Shown here one piece after another: positions 54,743-64,000 of a stretch of DNA of 64,000 nucleotides. The DNA comes from Dyadobacter psychrotolerans (GTDB lineage Bacteria; Bacteroidota; Bacteroidia; Cytophagales; Spirosomataceae): NCBI RefSeq assembly GCF_004349265.1, contig NZ_SMFL01000024.1, positions 1 through 64,000 on the forward strand. The letters are read 5' to 3'. The notes under the pieces are model-generated. The model did not search any database and was not told where the DNA came from. It saw only the letters and a list, made by a program, of their open reading frames with translations. Each line of letters opens with the position of its first letter. The stretch's first letter is position 1. Made by a program: the position numbers and the translations under genes.

Positions 54743-57700
54743 TTATGCGTGAGATGGTCGGTACTGGATATGATCGCCGGCGTCCGGCTGTGGCAATTCT
54801 TCTCCTACAGGTTCAGGCTTTATGAACATGTAATAAAGCACAGGAACTACAAAAAGTGTCAGCACCATAGATACCATCAAACCAAATGCAAGCACACTGG
54901 CCAGTGGCCCCCACATGGGCGACTTTCCGATGATCATCGGGATAACCCCTACTGCCGCAGCAGACGATGTCAGAAATATCGGTCTCATCCTGCGTTTGGC
55001 GGCGGCAAGCGCAGCAGCTTTAATGGTAAAGCCATGGTCATGGACCAGCTCATCAGCATAGTCCACCAGGATAATACCATTTCTAACCACGATGCCGATC
55101 AGCGAAATAATTCCCATGAAAGCGGTCATTCCCATTGGGTTACCCGTTAAATACAGTCCCAGGAACGCGCCAAGCAAACTCAACGGGAAAGTGGAAAGGA
55201 TAATGAGCGTTTTCTTGAAGTTTTTGAACTGGAACAACAGCGTCAGAAAAATCAGGATCAAGCTCACTCCAAGCGATGTTCCCATTCCAGGCGCATTTTC
55301 TCCGCTGTTTTCGAGCTCGCCGCCATATTGGATCCTGATTCCTTCCGGCAGATCCAATGCGGCAATTTTTGGCTCGATACTGGCTTGAACTTTTGACGCG
55401 CGGATCCCTTTCTGGGCCTCGGAAGTAATCGTAAGTGTACGAAGACCATTCCGATGAGCAATTTTCCCGGTATGCCACCCAGGGACCAGCTCAGCTACCT
55501 CTTTCAAAGGCACTTTTCCGCCAAACTGTGTGCTGATGTACAGGTCTGAGAGATCATTGTAATCTTTACGGTTGTTCGCGTCAAGCCTCAGGAAAATATC
55601 AACAGGCTTGTCGCCTTCCCACAATGTGGATGCACTGAAACCTTTCAGCTGCGCACCAAGCGTCTGCGTGATCGCCTGTTTGGAAACACCCAAACGGCTG
55701 GCGACGTCATCTTTAACCCTGACCGTTACCCCAAAATTATCGGTATCATAATCGTTTCTGATAAAATTAGCACCGGGTTCGCCTCTTAAAATCTCTTCTA
55801 CCTGCGCAGCAACCCTTTTCTGATCATTCAGATCGTCGCCGATTACCCGCACCTCGATCGGAGAAGTGGCCTGCATACTTAGCTGCCTCACTTTAATCTC
55901 TCCATCGGGGAGGAACCCGTCGAGCTTTTTCAGGTATTCTTTGGCCATTTCGTTGGTGGCCTCTTCGTCAACAGTTGTAATAAATATCTGGGCAAAGTTC
56001 CTGCGCGGCGTTTCCGGTGCATACGTGATGTGAAAGCGTGGTGAACTTCCGCCGACAAAACTGGCCACATCCACTACCCTTTTGTCTTCTTTTAGCATTT
56101 TCTCTAATTTCTTAACAGCAGCTTCCGTCACTGGCAAGGACGTTCCTGTAGGCAGCCACACCTCCATATTGAACTGGTTACGTTCAGCGGTTGGGAAAAA
56201 CTCCTGATCAACATTACCGGCAACAACCAGGGCCATTACCACCGACAAGACAGCCACAGCAATCGTAGATTTCGGCCTGCGGAAACATAGTTCCACCACT
56301 TTGTTAAAGCCATTCTGCAGCCTGTCCAACACCGTCAGTTTTGGCGGACGATCGGACACTTTGTGTTTCAGGCCATTTTTTATAAAAAGATAACAGGTAT
56401 ATGGTGTTACCAGCAGTGCCACCGCCATGGATGCAATCAGTGCAACGGCAACCGTTACAGGCAATGCAGCGATAAAGTCTTTGGCAATCCCGTTCATAAA
56501 AAAGGCAAGCGGGGCAAAAGCGAAGATAATCGCCAGTGTCGCAGTAAAAATAGGCAGCGAAAGCTGTGTTGCAGCCTGCCATGCAGCTGTCCACGGCGTG
56601 ATCCCCTCGTCGAGTTTTTCAATGTAATTGTCTACCACCACAATGGCATTGTCGACTACCATACCCATTACAATGATCAGCGCGACCAGGGTTACCTGAT
56701 GCAGCTCTATTCCCATCAAATTGATGATACCGAACGTTATGGCAATTGAAATTGGCGCCGCAAGAGAAGCGATAGCCGCGATGCGGAAAGGCATCAGCAG
56801 CATAATCACAATGAGCACCGTACCTATTGCTATCCCAAATTCGACCATGAAGTGGCTGATACTTTTTCCTACTACTTCCGGCTGGTTCACGATCGCTTCT
56901 ACCTTCACGTCGTCCGGGAAAGTGCCTTTTACCTGCGCCATCTTTTCTTCTACTTCGTTTCCAAAATCGACAATGTTGTTCCCGGGCTGCATCTCCACGG
57001 TGAGCATCATCACTTTGTCATCACCCACCCGTATATACGAGGAGGTTTCTTCATAGCGCCTTTCCAGCCTGGCAACATCTTTCAGCCTTACAACCGTACC
57101 ATTTGGATTGGTATAAATGATCTGATTGGCAATGTCCGCTTCTGTGTTGTAACCTGTGCTGGCAAAAACGGGGACATTATTTGCAGAAACGGTAAGCTCT
57201 CCGGCGTAACCTGTTGTATTTTGAGTCTGCAATGCACCTACGATCGCCGAAATGTCAAAGCCATACTGTCGCATTTTCAAGTCATCGACAGTCACATAGA
57301 TCTGTTGTTTCTGACCACCCGACCGGTTGATTTTCGAAACAGTGGGGATCGTTTTTAGTCCATCTTCCAGGTTATCAAGGTACTTTTCAATTTCCGCGTA
57401 ACTTCTAGTAGGCGAAGACACGGTGATCATCTGGGCTACTACATCCCCGAAGTTGCTATTCACAATCGGCCCCAGCACTCCTTTGGGAAGTACACCGGCC
57501 ATGTTCATGTTCAATCCATGCTGCAAAGTGCCCCAAAACTTTTTACGGTCTTTCACTTCCGGATGGAGCTCCACAGTAATAAAGACCTGACCTTCTTTGG
57601 TCTCCGATTTGGTTTTATCTTTGCGTATTTCCTCAAATGAAAAGAGGTATTGTTCGATCTTATCGGTCACCTGTTTTTCCATCTGGACCTCGTCCGCTCC

Positions 57701-57871
57701 GGGATAAAAAGCCATGACCAGCCCGACCGGCATATCAATCTTTGGGTCTTCGCTGCGCGGCATGGTCAGCAAGGCATTCACCCCTAAAAGTACGAGCAAC
57801 CCGGTTACCACAAGGGTTACCTGCTTGTACTTCATAGCGGCTTCTATAAAGTTTAAGGTATGTTTTTTCAT
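54743..57871 (-). CDS. RND-family efflux transporter, inner-membrane pump
   Basis: This 1042-residue protein has the two halves of RND pumps: an N-terminal helix followed by a large periplasmic loop, then VALIIVMGMVVDNAIVVVDN in TM4, and in the second half IISLIGIVVRNGIILVDYADE. Length is normal and both halves are present. It lies between the MFP and TolC genes. Substrate is unknown; solvent, dye or drug export is the usual function. Confidence 0.94.
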   Translation of the reverse strand: MKKHTLNFIEAAMKYKQVTLVVTGLLVLLGVNALLTMPRSEDPKIDMPVGLVMAFYPGADEVQMEKQVTDKIEQYLFSFEEIRKDKTKSETKEGQVFITVELHPEVKDRKKFWGTLQHGLNMNMAGVLPKGVLGPIVNSNFGDVVAQMITVSSPTRSYAEIEKYLDNLEDGLKTIPTVSKINRSGGQKQQIYVTVDDLKMRQYGFDISAIVGALQTQNTTGYAGELTVSANNVPVFASTGYNTEADIANQIIYTNPNGTVVRLKDVARLERRYEETSSYIRVGDDKVMMLTVEMQPGNNIVDFGNEVEEKMAQVKGTFPDDVKVEAIVNQPEVVGKSISHFMVEFGIAIGTVLIVIMLLMPFRIAAIASLAAPISIAITFGIINLMGIELHQVTLVALIIVMGMVVDNAIVVVDNYIEKLDEGITPWTAAWQAATQLSLPIFTATLAIIFAFAPLAFFMNGIAKDFIAALPVTVAVALIASMAVALLVTPYTCYLFIKNGLKHKVSDRPPKLTVLDRLQNGFNKVVELCFRRPKSTIAVAVLSVVMALVVAGNVDQEFFPTAERNQFNMEVWLPTGTSLPVTEAAVKKLEKMLKEDKRVVDVASFVGGSSPRFHITYAPETPRRNFAQIFITTVDEEATNEMAKEYLKKLDGFLPDGEIKVRQLSMQATSPIEVRVIGDDLNDQKRVAAQVEEILRGEPGANFIRNDYDTDNFGVTVRVKDDVASRLGVSKQAITQTLGAQLKGFSASTLWEGDKPVDIFLRLDANNRKDYNDLSDLYISTQFGGKVPLKEVAELVPGWHTGKIAHRNGLRTLTITSEAQKGIRASKVQASIEPKIAALDLPEGIRIQYGGELENSGENAPGMGTSLGVSLILIFLTLLFQFKNFKKTLIILSTFPLSLLGAFLGLYLTGNPMGMTAFMGIISLIGIVVRNGIILVDYADELVHDHGFTIKAAALAAAKRRMRPIFLTSSAAAVGVIPMIIGKSPMWGPLASVLAFGLMVSMVLTLFVVPVLYYMFIKPEPVGEELPQPDAGDHIQYRPSHA

Positions 57872-57978
57872 GTTTGAAAGCGGTTAGCTGTTAGCTATTG
57901 GCGGTTAGCTCTGGCGTAGAAATGCTGAGCGAAGGCCTCGTTTATCTTAATATCAATGATTGCTTTGGTTCAAACTGA

Positions 57979-59010
57979 TTATAGGCTGATCGCTGCTCCG
58001 TCTTTCAGCTTGGTCTGACCGGATACCACTACACGATCGCCACTTTGCAAGCCTTCGGTGATCACTACCTCATTTCCTCTAAGGCCCGAAGCCGTAATCC
58101 GCTTCCTGATCGCTTTATTATTTCCGTTGGTTACGAAAACGTAGGTAATGTCGTCCGCATCGCGAACGATTGCCTGTGTTGGAACAGTTATCGCTCCAAC
58201 GCTTTTGCCAGTGGAAATCTCGGCATCAGCGATCATGCCTGGCAGTATTTTCCCTTGCGCGTTTGCCAATTTTATCTTGACACTATAAGACTTTGTGGCC
58301 ACGTCGGCCAAGGGATTAATAATAGTTATTTTACCCACCAGCTTCTGATCAATCGTTGAGATAGAAACATTTGCATTTTGCCCTTTACTGATCTTACCAA
58401 TCTCGCTTTCGGGGATAGACACACGTGCATAAACTTTTGAAATATTGATAATCGTGAAGGCGGGCGCTCCGGGTGCAGCCATTGCTCCCCGCTCAATCAG
58501 CTTGGCTGTAACGATCCCTGACATGGGGGCATAAAGCTTTGTGTCCTTTACCCGCTTGACAGCCAGGCTTTTATTAGCTCTGGCCTGGGCAACCCGCGAC
58601 TTTATTTCCATAAAATCCTTTGCTGGAAGGCTACCTTTCTCGTACAATCCGTTCAGGCGCGTATACATATCTTCGGCCTGCTCCAGTCCTGCGTTCGCGA
58701 TCAGTAATGCATTGTCGTATTCTGTTGGATCGATTGATGCTAAAAGTTGTCCTGCTTTTACCAACTGTCCTTCGTTGACTAGTACCGACGACACAGTTCC
58801 CGGAACGGAAAAGCCTAGCTGCACCAAATTTTCTGCTTCAACCGTTCCTGAATACCGTAATGTCTCAGCCTGATTGCCAGTTTTAATCTGCTGAACAGTG
58901 ACTTTGGTGGGCGTAACCGGCGGCGCCTTCTCTTCCTGCTTTTTTCCGCAGGCCAACACAGCCAGCGATACGATCACTGCCTGCGTTGATCTTTTTAAAA
59001 ACATTTTCAT
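57979..59010 (-). CDS. RND efflux periplasmic adaptor (MFP), lipoprotein
   Basis: The ATG for MKMFLKRSTQAV (59008-59010) is chosen because the lipoprotein signal VSLAVLAC follows. The ~343-residue protein has the biotinyl-lipoyl and barrel segments VSSVLVNEGQLVKAGQLLAS, KLYAPMSGIVTAKLIERGA and a C-terminal LQSGDRVVVSGQTKLKDG. It links the RND pump to TolC. It is 79 bp downstream of the tetR stop. Confidence 0.92.
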   Translation of the reverse strand: MKMFLKRSTQAVIVSLAVLACGKKQEEKAPPVTPTKVTVQQIKTGNQAETLRYSGTVEAENLVQLGFSVPGTVSSVLVNEGQLVKAGQLLASIDPTEYDNALLIANAGLEQAEDMYTRLNGLYEKGSLPAKDFMEIKSRVAQARANKSLAVKRVKDTKLYAPMSGIVTAKLIERGAMAAPGAPAFTIINISKVYARVSIPESEIGKISKGQNANVSISTIDQKLVGKITIINPLADVATKSYSVKIKLANAQGKILPGMIADAEISTGKSVGAITVPTQAIVRDADDITYVFVTNGNNKAIRKRITASGLRGNEVVITEGLQSGDRVVVSGQTKLKDGAAISL

Positions 59011-59047
59011 GATTGAGGTGTAATATAAAGTTAAAAAAATAGAACAA

Positions 59048-59072
59048 TAGAACAATATCGTATTTTGGTCTA
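59048..59072. promoter_or_regulatory. Candidate TetR operator
   Basis: TAGAACAATAT-CGT-ATTTTGGTCTA is an imperfect palindrome with 9 of 11 positions paired. It lies in the gap between tetR and the MFP gene, a suitable place for the regulator to act on the pump genes. Confidence 0.4.
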
Positions 59073-59089
59073 ATATAGAGCAAAAAAAA

Positions 59090-59686
59090 TTATTTCTTTA
59101 TGCCATCAATTAGTAGACTCATAAGAAAATTCAATCTTGAGAGCATCTCATCAAGCTTGTTATGAATGATCATGTCGATCTCCAACCCATGCTGCGAACT
59201 CATGAAACAAAAAGCCATCAAATCAAGATCCTCGTCAGAGAAGACGCGGAACTCGCCGGTTACGATACCATATTGAAAAATACTCTTGACGATGTTAGCT
59301 TCTTTCTGCTCATACTGTTTTCTGTATCTGAGTGTCACACATCCGTCCAGGGCCTCTTTTACCTCGTCGATCATGACATTGTATAGATTGGTCAGCTCTT
59401 TAAGGCGTGTAAACCGGGTTATGATAAACACGTGAAGCTTTTCTTTTGCAGTAGGCGCCTTCGATACCGATTCTTGGAGAATCTCAAAGAACAGCTTCTT
59501 TTCATTTTGAATGATAACATCAAAGATCTCTTCCTTACTTTTAAAGTAGTAATACAAAGTACTCTTGCCCTTCCCCGCTTCCCTGGCTATATCCTCCACG
59601 GTCGTTTTTGAAAGGCCATACTTCTGAAAAAGCCTGTCTGCCCCGGATAAGATCCTTTCCCGTAATATTTCGTCTTTCGATTTCAA
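59090..59686 (-). CDS. TetR/AcrR-family repressor
   Basis: This 198-residue protein has the N-terminal TetR HTH (SGADRLFQKYGLSKTTVEDI, then AREAGKGKSTLYYYFKSKEE) and a helical ligand-binding domain. It is the first gene of the efflux operon, so it probably represses MFP-RND-TolC until an inducer binds. Confidence 0.93.
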   Translation of the reverse strand: MKSKDEILRERILSGADRLFQKYGLSKTTVEDIAREAGKGKSTLYYYFKSKEEIFDVIIQNEKKLFFEILQESVSKAPTAKEKLHVFIITRFTRLKELTNLYNVMIDEVKEALDGCVTLRYRKQYEQKEANIVKSIFQYGIVTGEFRVFSDEDLDLMAFCFMSSQHGLEIDMIIHNKLDEMLSRLNFLMSLLIDGIKK

Positions 59687-59896
59687 CTTTTTTTCGACTA
59701 TAACATACTAAAAGTCTAAAAGTAGATAATAAATTTTTGATGTACAACTTAACGCAAACAATTTAAAAAATACAAAAACCGTATTTTAAGTCACATTGTG
59801 CTAAAATCCTGCCCATAATTGCGTAAACATAAAGTTTACGAATACTATGCCCAGTTTTAAAGATATTCCAAAATTTCATAAATTTTTTAGACCAAT

Positions 59897-59931
59897 CTTG
59901 ATAATCGTTCTAAAATAAATACTTACATTTG
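59897..59931 (+). promoter_or_regulatory. Putative Bacteroidota promoter of the beta-barrel gene
   Basis: CTTG (59897-59900) and TACATTTG (59924-59931), which fits TAnnTTTG, are separated by 23 bp. The gene starts 83 bp downstream. The spacer is longer than the usual 19-21. Confidence 0.4.
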
Positions 59932-60013
59932 CTCAATTAAGGTCCGGGAAAAGCTTTTTATCCTGAATTTCAGAACATCTGGTTATATTATTCGAAATTA
60001 AAAGATTACAAAC

Positions 60014-60589
60014 ATGAAAAATTTATCAATTGTCATCACATTGCTATTAATCAGCACATTTTCTTTTGCACAGTCTTTCAGTATTGGACCAAAAGCGGGT
60101 TTAAACATCAGTAACTATACTGGAGGAAATATTGAATCAGATGCGCTTGTTGGTTACCACATTGGTGGTGTTCTCAATTATGGTTTTGGTGATCACTTTT
60201 CCATTCAGCCGGAAGTATTATTTTCTACTCAGGGGGCGAAGGTTACCAATAATGGCGCAAAAAGCGACTTTAAGATTAGTTATGTAACGGTGCCAGTTAT
60301 GTTAAAATTAAAAACCACTGGCGGATTTTACGTCGAGGCCGGGCCACAAGTTGGTTTCAGAGCATCTTCCGATATACCGGATCAAACTTTTAACAACTTT
60401 GCAAAAGGCCTTGACTTATCAGTCGGTGCAGGAATTGGTTTTCAATCAAACGTAGGATTGGGTGTTGGTGTACGCTATATCGCGGGACTTTCCAAAGTTG
60501 GGGACTTCTCAGGTAATGATATTGATCCGGACTTCAAAAATAGTGTGATCCAGGCAAGTATTTTCTGGGCAATTCCATTTAAAAAATAA
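60014..60589 (+). CDS. Outer-membrane beta-barrel (PorT-like) protein
   Basis: This 191-residue protein has a signal peptide (KNLSIVITLLLISTFSFAQ) and alternating strands of an OMP_b-brl_2 barrel (FSIGPKAGLNISNYTGG, then SIQPEVLFSTQGAKVTNN, later GVGVRYIAGLSKVGDF). It is a small porin or envelope protein. It stands alone. Confidence 0.88.
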   Translation: MKNLSIVITLLLISTFSFAQSFSIGPKAGLNISNYTGGNIESDALVGYHIGGVLNYGFGDHFSIQPEVLFSTQGAKVTNNGAKSDFKISYVTVPVMLKLKTTGGFYVEAGPQVGFRASSDIPDQTFNNFAKGLDLSVGAGIGFQSNVGLGVGVRYIAGLSKVGDFSGNDIDPDFKNSVIQASIFWAIPFKK

Positions 60590-60703
60590 AGTATTAGTAA
60601 CCGAGTCTAGATAGACACAAACCGATGTTCTATTTTTAGAATTCACAAATCAATAAGGGGATAAGAAGTTTTATCAGAAGCCTCCTGTGCCAGCAAATGA
60701 TGA

Positions 60704-60817
60704 ACAGGTGGTTTCTTGGGTATAGTAATGCTTCTTGTATCGGTGGCAAAAAATGCGTTCCTGATCGTTGACTTTGCAAACCAGCGTAAGGAACATGGCG
60801 ATACGACCTTTACCTGA
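60704..60817 (+). pseudogene. Fragment of an RND transporter
   Basis: One frame reads TGGFLGIVMLLVSVAKNAFL and then IVDFANQRKEHGDTTF before a stop. This is the TM segment and loop of AcrB-type RND pumps (usually GIVMLVGLVTKNAILLVDFANQ). No further part is found, so it is a relic. The remaining 60820-61520 is without recognisable genes. Confidence 0.7.
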
Positions 60818-61520
60818 TCCTTTTGGGCAGAGAACTGCCGGCATTTAAGCTGCTACTCCCATAACTTTAATATCAGCAACTTGTGAAAGTAGCTGTAAGA
60901 CAATATCTTCGCTAGATTATCAACGTTTTTAACCTTACCTCCTAGACAACTATCTGGGTGTTTCTACTCTTGATCGAGTTGAAGCACCCAAATGGAAACT
61001 TCAAATCTACTTTGGCTTACTTTTATTAATTATCAGGAGAATAAGTCCTTTGACCAGCTTACCCGACATCATTTTTTGTTTTAGGTAAGCTGGCAAAGGC
61101 ACCAAATCCTGCAATTGATCATCCTGCTTTTTTATCAAGACGGAACCACCAGGATATCTTCCCGACATTATTGACATCAGTAATAAGATAACCGACATAT
61201 CAATCATGGTTGACCGACAGTTTGCACACTACTTATATGGGGGAAAAGCAAAGCTTTGGTTTTAAGCCATAAGAAATCGTTGAGAACAATGTTTTTATGC
61301 ACTTTGATTGCCCGGAGCATCCAACTTTATTTGTAATCGGGTTATGAAATTTGCGAATCTGCGAGAAATTATTGAGCCCGTTTCTTTAAAAAAAGAAGTT
61401 ACGGAGATACTGCATCTGCCATAAGAAGGCAATAAAAAATCTGAGGATCACATCTCATCGTGCACTCTTACTCAAAAGAATAGTGACAATCAAAATTATT
61501 AAAGGCCATTTAGACATCAA
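60818..61520. other. Stretch without a supported gene
   Basis: About 700 bp between the RND relic and the next gene. Only short frames exist (for instance on the minus strand at 61007-61207). It is probably decayed DNA. Confidence 0.4.
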
Positions 61521-61925
61521 TTAAACGTATATAGACTTTATACTTAGCATTATTTCGCTTAAATCCACAGTTCCCTGGTAAACGAAAAATTCAACTACGA
61601 TCTCACTCCTGCTGGATTTTATCAGTATTACATCTATCGAAATAGGTATCCTCAGGTCAAATGGAATATCAGTTGCAGGCAGTTCCCTAAAATCATATGT
61701 ATTAGCTTTCCAAAAATGCGCTGCGAATACTGACATTGTTGCATTCAAGACATCATGCAGCGGTAAGATGTTGACTTCCTGAATTCTCTCTATTTCCATA
61801 GATAACTCGAAATCATCCATGCGTTTTAAGTAGCATGAAAATGGGACGGAGTCTGATATACTTCGAAATATTGCCTCATCAAAGACCATTTTATTATTCA
61901 GATATTCGAGTGAATACTTATTCAT
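61521..61925 (-). CDS. Hypothetical protein
   Basis: This 134-residue protein (MNKYSLEYLNNKMVFDEAIF, then LPATDIPFDLRIPISIDVIL) has alternating strands and no recognised family. It is flanked by decayed regions and stands alone. Coding is likely from its composition. Confidence 0.5.
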   Translation of the reverse strand: MNKYSLEYLNNKMVFDEAIFRSISDSVPFSCYLKRMDDFELSMEIERIQEVNILPLHDVLNATMSVFAAHFWKANTYDFRELPATDIPFDLRIPISIDVILIKSSRSEIVVEFFVYQGTVDLSEIMLSIKSIYV

Positions 61926-62071
61926 TTTTAGCTCGTGTTGGAAGCGTATTCAGATTTTGAAACAATGCCATAACGCTTAAATCAATTTCGGTACCAATTA
62001 CTGTATTTTAATCTTTTACTGATATAGAAATGAGCTATTCCGACAATAAATTGACGCGATATGCATCTTGA

Positions 62072-62582
62072 TTAGGTCCTAGCCCGCCGCATGACCATCT
62101 TGTTGGAAAGCACCAATTCGTTGCCCGCCAAGCTAAGATTTTTGAGCGCCCGGCGATAATTTTCATAAGACTGCCCGCCGCATTCGTGTGTGGGGAGCTG
62201 CAAATCAAAATACGTTGAAAGTTACCTGGCGAATCTAAAGCTGGTGAGCGAGCAGGATTTAAATCTGAGGCGGGGCTTGCTGAAAGGGCCTGTTCAATCT
62301 CGGGACCATCATCAGGTCTTATCTCTTTCACAGCCGGATCTGTTCCGCCTGCAAATAATTTTGAGCGATTTCCTTTTAAAACTAAGGTATGCTCCCTCAG
62401 AAGAATCTGAAAGCCCATTTGCCCAAAATAATCCAAGCCACTATTCGCTGTCACACGGGATTCTTGATTTCGGTAATGTAGACGGGGCATGTCCTGTAAG
62501 CGGGATAAGCTGCTCAACGTGGCATTTATACTTCACGAAATCACTGTCTGCTATATCGGCGGTCAGCAGAATGACATCAGCT
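62072..62582 (-). pseudogene. Decayed calcineurin-like metallophosphoesterase
   Basis: Three frames carry pieces of one protein. First (62582 down) DVILLTADIADSDFVKYK with HVEQLIPLTG, then LDYFGQMGFQILLREHTLVL and AVKEIRPDDGPEIEQAL, and last GGQSYENYRRALKNLSLAG and NELVLSNKMVMRRA ending at 62072. They match a phosphoesterase of the YaeI/YkuE type. The GHTHGGQ metal motif has become PTHECGGQ. At least two frameshifts are present. Confidence 0.72.
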
Positions 62583-63145
62583 TTAAATTAAGTGCCTGCC
62601 ACAGTTTAAGTACGTTGAGCCACAGTTGTAGCTGAAATTACTCTTAAGGCAAAAATCAAGTTTTAACCTGTCTCACCTTATAGAAAAATATTTTTTCAGA
62701 GCGACAATATAAGCCGCAGCTGTCTTTTATCGTTACTTTAAAAATAAAAATCGAGAATCTGAGGCCTTTGTAATCGATGAATTTTCCAGCTGATAGATGA
62801 TGCGTAAAAAGTCCTGGCAACCATGTATTTATTGACGCAATTCTATGCATTAAATAAAGCTAAAGCTCAATGGAATCAAAAGAATACTACAATATTATCG
62901 ATGATCTTCGGAATCAATCTGGAATTTACCAAGCTGACTCTGCTTTCACTTGAAAAGAAAATGCCATTTTTGTAAGATACTACGATGTGCAAAGGAAAAA
63001 TCGCTAAGCTTCATGACAAGGACATTAAATTCCTCTCCTCCGTACGGAAGGCAGGGTACTCGGTCTGATCAAGATCTTATATAAAGGTCTAATGTTTAGC
63101 ATTTTGTTCGATATAAATTTAAAAAAAGTCAATCGTACAAATACA
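62583..63145. other. Stretch without a supported gene
   Basis: About 560 bp between the phosphoesterase relic and the second MFP gene, with only short frames. It probably holds the promoter of the MFP gene. Confidence 0.45.
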
Positions 63146-64000
63146 ATGAATATCTTAAAAAGACAAAAAACGCTTATCGTCCTGGCTTTGCTGGGGATTA
63201 TTGGCGGCTGTAACAAAGGCGAACAGGAATCGGCAAGCTCGCCCGTCAATGTTGCTGTCTGGCAGGCCGGCCTACCAGACCATACAAAAGACCCCTTGAA
63301 TTACATAGGGACTGTAACCGCTGGCAAAGCAATAGACCTCAGTTTCCAGGTAAGCGGTACGGTCACCTCCTTTCCTGTACTAGAGGGGCAGTACGTAACC
63401 AAAGGACAGTTGATTGCCGCTGTTGATGAAACGGTTTACCAAACACAGTACCAGGCTCAGGCGGCACAGCTAAGACTGGCAAAAGAAAATTATGAACGCA
63501 TATCCGAAGTGTTCCGGAAAGGAAGTATTGCCGAAATACGCATGCTGGAAGCACGCTCGCAATATGAACAAGCCGACGCAGCAGCCCGGGCAACCTATCA
63601 GAATGTTGCCCATACCAAAATCCATGCACCGGTCAGTGGGTATATCGGAGCAAAACTTCTAGATGCAGGTGCTACCGCCGGGCCTGGTGTGACCATTGCC
63701 AAATTATTGGACATATCCTCGGTCAATGTAGATGTGCCCGTGCCGGAAGCCGAAATCGGCAAGTATCCCAAAGGAACCCAGGCAACGGTCAGGATTGCCG
63801 CACTGCAAAACCGGGCGCTTAAAGGGATAGTAGACCAGACCGCGGCAATTGCCACGGCCGGCAGCCCGAACTACACGGTCAAAATTAAGCTTCCTAATGC
63901 AGATAGGTCCGTAAAACCAGGCATGGCTTGCAATGTATTTTTTTCAAACAAGTTAAAAACTACAGCTGGGCAGGCGACAAACAACCTAGTCATACCCATT
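63146..64000 (+). CDS. RND efflux periplasmic adaptor (MFP), partial at right edge
   Basis: The frame starts at ATG 63146 (MNILKRQKTLIVLALLG, lipobox GGC) and is open for 285 codons to the end of the window. Segments FQVSGTVTSFPVLEGQYVTK, KIHAPVSGYIGAKLLDAGA and VKPGMACNVFFS are typical of HlyD/AcrA-type adaptors. The protein continues to the right, where a pump gene is expected. It is a second efflux system beside the complete one at 53-60 kb. Confidence 0.88.
   Translation, partial: MNILKRQKTLIVLALLGIIGGCNKGEQESASSPVNVAVWQAGLPDHTKDPLNYIGTVTAGKAIDLSFQVSGTVTSFPVLEGQYVTKGQLIAAVDETVYQTQYQAQAAQLRLAKENYERISEVFRKGSIAEIRMLEARSQYEQADAAARATYQNVAHTKIHAPVSGYIGAKLLDAGATAGPGVTIAKLLDISSVNVDVPVPEAEIGKYPKGTQATVRIAALQNRALKGIVDQTAAIATAGSPNYTVKIKLPNADRSVKPGMACNVFFSNKLKTTAGQATNNLVIPI

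Noticed and set aside
61007-61207. 66-codon minus-strand frame
   Set aside because: Lies in decayed DNA and shows no recognisable motif.
62190-62591. Plus-strand frame of 133 codons
   Set aside because: It is the antisense of the metallophosphoesterase pseudogene, which explains the sequence much better.
1-64000. tRNA, rRNA or an integrase with att sites
   Set aside because: None was seen; with rep, iterons and parA, a plasmid fits better than an integrated conjugative element, although ends outside the window cannot be excluded.

Overview
The window looks like a large conjugative plasmid, or a plasmid-derived region, of a Bacteroidota bacterium. Cytophagales of the Dyadobacter/Spirosoma type fit best, but I infer that from gene content and general resemblance, not from a marker gene. 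Bacteroidota hallmarks are a BfmA/DUF5712 mobilization pair, a DUF4134/DUF4133/TraG/TraJ/TraK/TraN/TraM transfer operon and a TTTG-N19-TAnnTTTG type promoter. No rRNA, tRNA or CRISPR array was seen.

Layout. 1-12 kb is an accessory, defence-like block. It holds a transposase remnant at the left edge, an XRE-ImmA/IrrE protease with a partner, a type IIG-like adenine methyltransferase with a small XRE regulator, and a LexA-like S24 repressor divergent from a frameshifted dnaE. It also holds a possible nucleotide-cyclase/nuclease pair and a DUF6934 pair. 12-16.5 kb (minus strand) is the mobilization operon: BfmA-like protein, DUF5712 relaxase, lipoprotein, TraG/VirD4 coupling protein and two small proteins. 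16.7-17.3 kb is an 80-bp tandem repeat array whose 14-bp core recurs as a perfect inverted repeat in front of parA, so it is a centromere candidate. 17.4-24.7 kb is the replication/partition core: ArdC-like antirestriction protein, a DnaA box, a Rep_3 initiator surrounded by about 20 iterons (part of them in a ~0.5 kb segmental duplication), ParA, a ribbon-helix-helix partner and a Toprim/DUF3991 protein. 24.7-35.3 kb carries a GNAT acetyltransferase, a membrane LuxR-type regulator and a tightly overlapping type IV secretion operon ending at a strong terminator.

35.3-49 kb is a run of small accessory genes (DUF4145, DUF6933, DUF3800, response regulator, Uma2, MobC-like, SRAP, DUF6876, DUF3268). 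The most interesting locus lies here, at 45.2-47.6 kb on the minus strand. It encodes a precursor with four copies of a DTxTxTx4ExSDxD motif, an MvdD-like ATP-grasp ligase and a membrane protein, overlapping each other: a candidate multi-core graspetide (omega-ester RiPP) cluster. 49.7-64 kb contains a Tn3-family transposase next to a truncated oxidoreductase pseudogene, a TetR-MFP-RND-TolC efflux operon, an outer-membrane beta-barrel gene, and decayed remnants of a second RND pump and of a metallophosphoesterase. A second MFP gene runs off the right edge.

How the parts fit: the rep/iteron/ParA core would maintain the replicon, the relaxase/coupling protein/T4SS would transfer it, ArdC and the defence-like genes would help it establish or exclude competitors, and the efflux and RiPP loci are cargo. 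All functions are assigned by reading motifs and remembered family resemblance; no database search was run.
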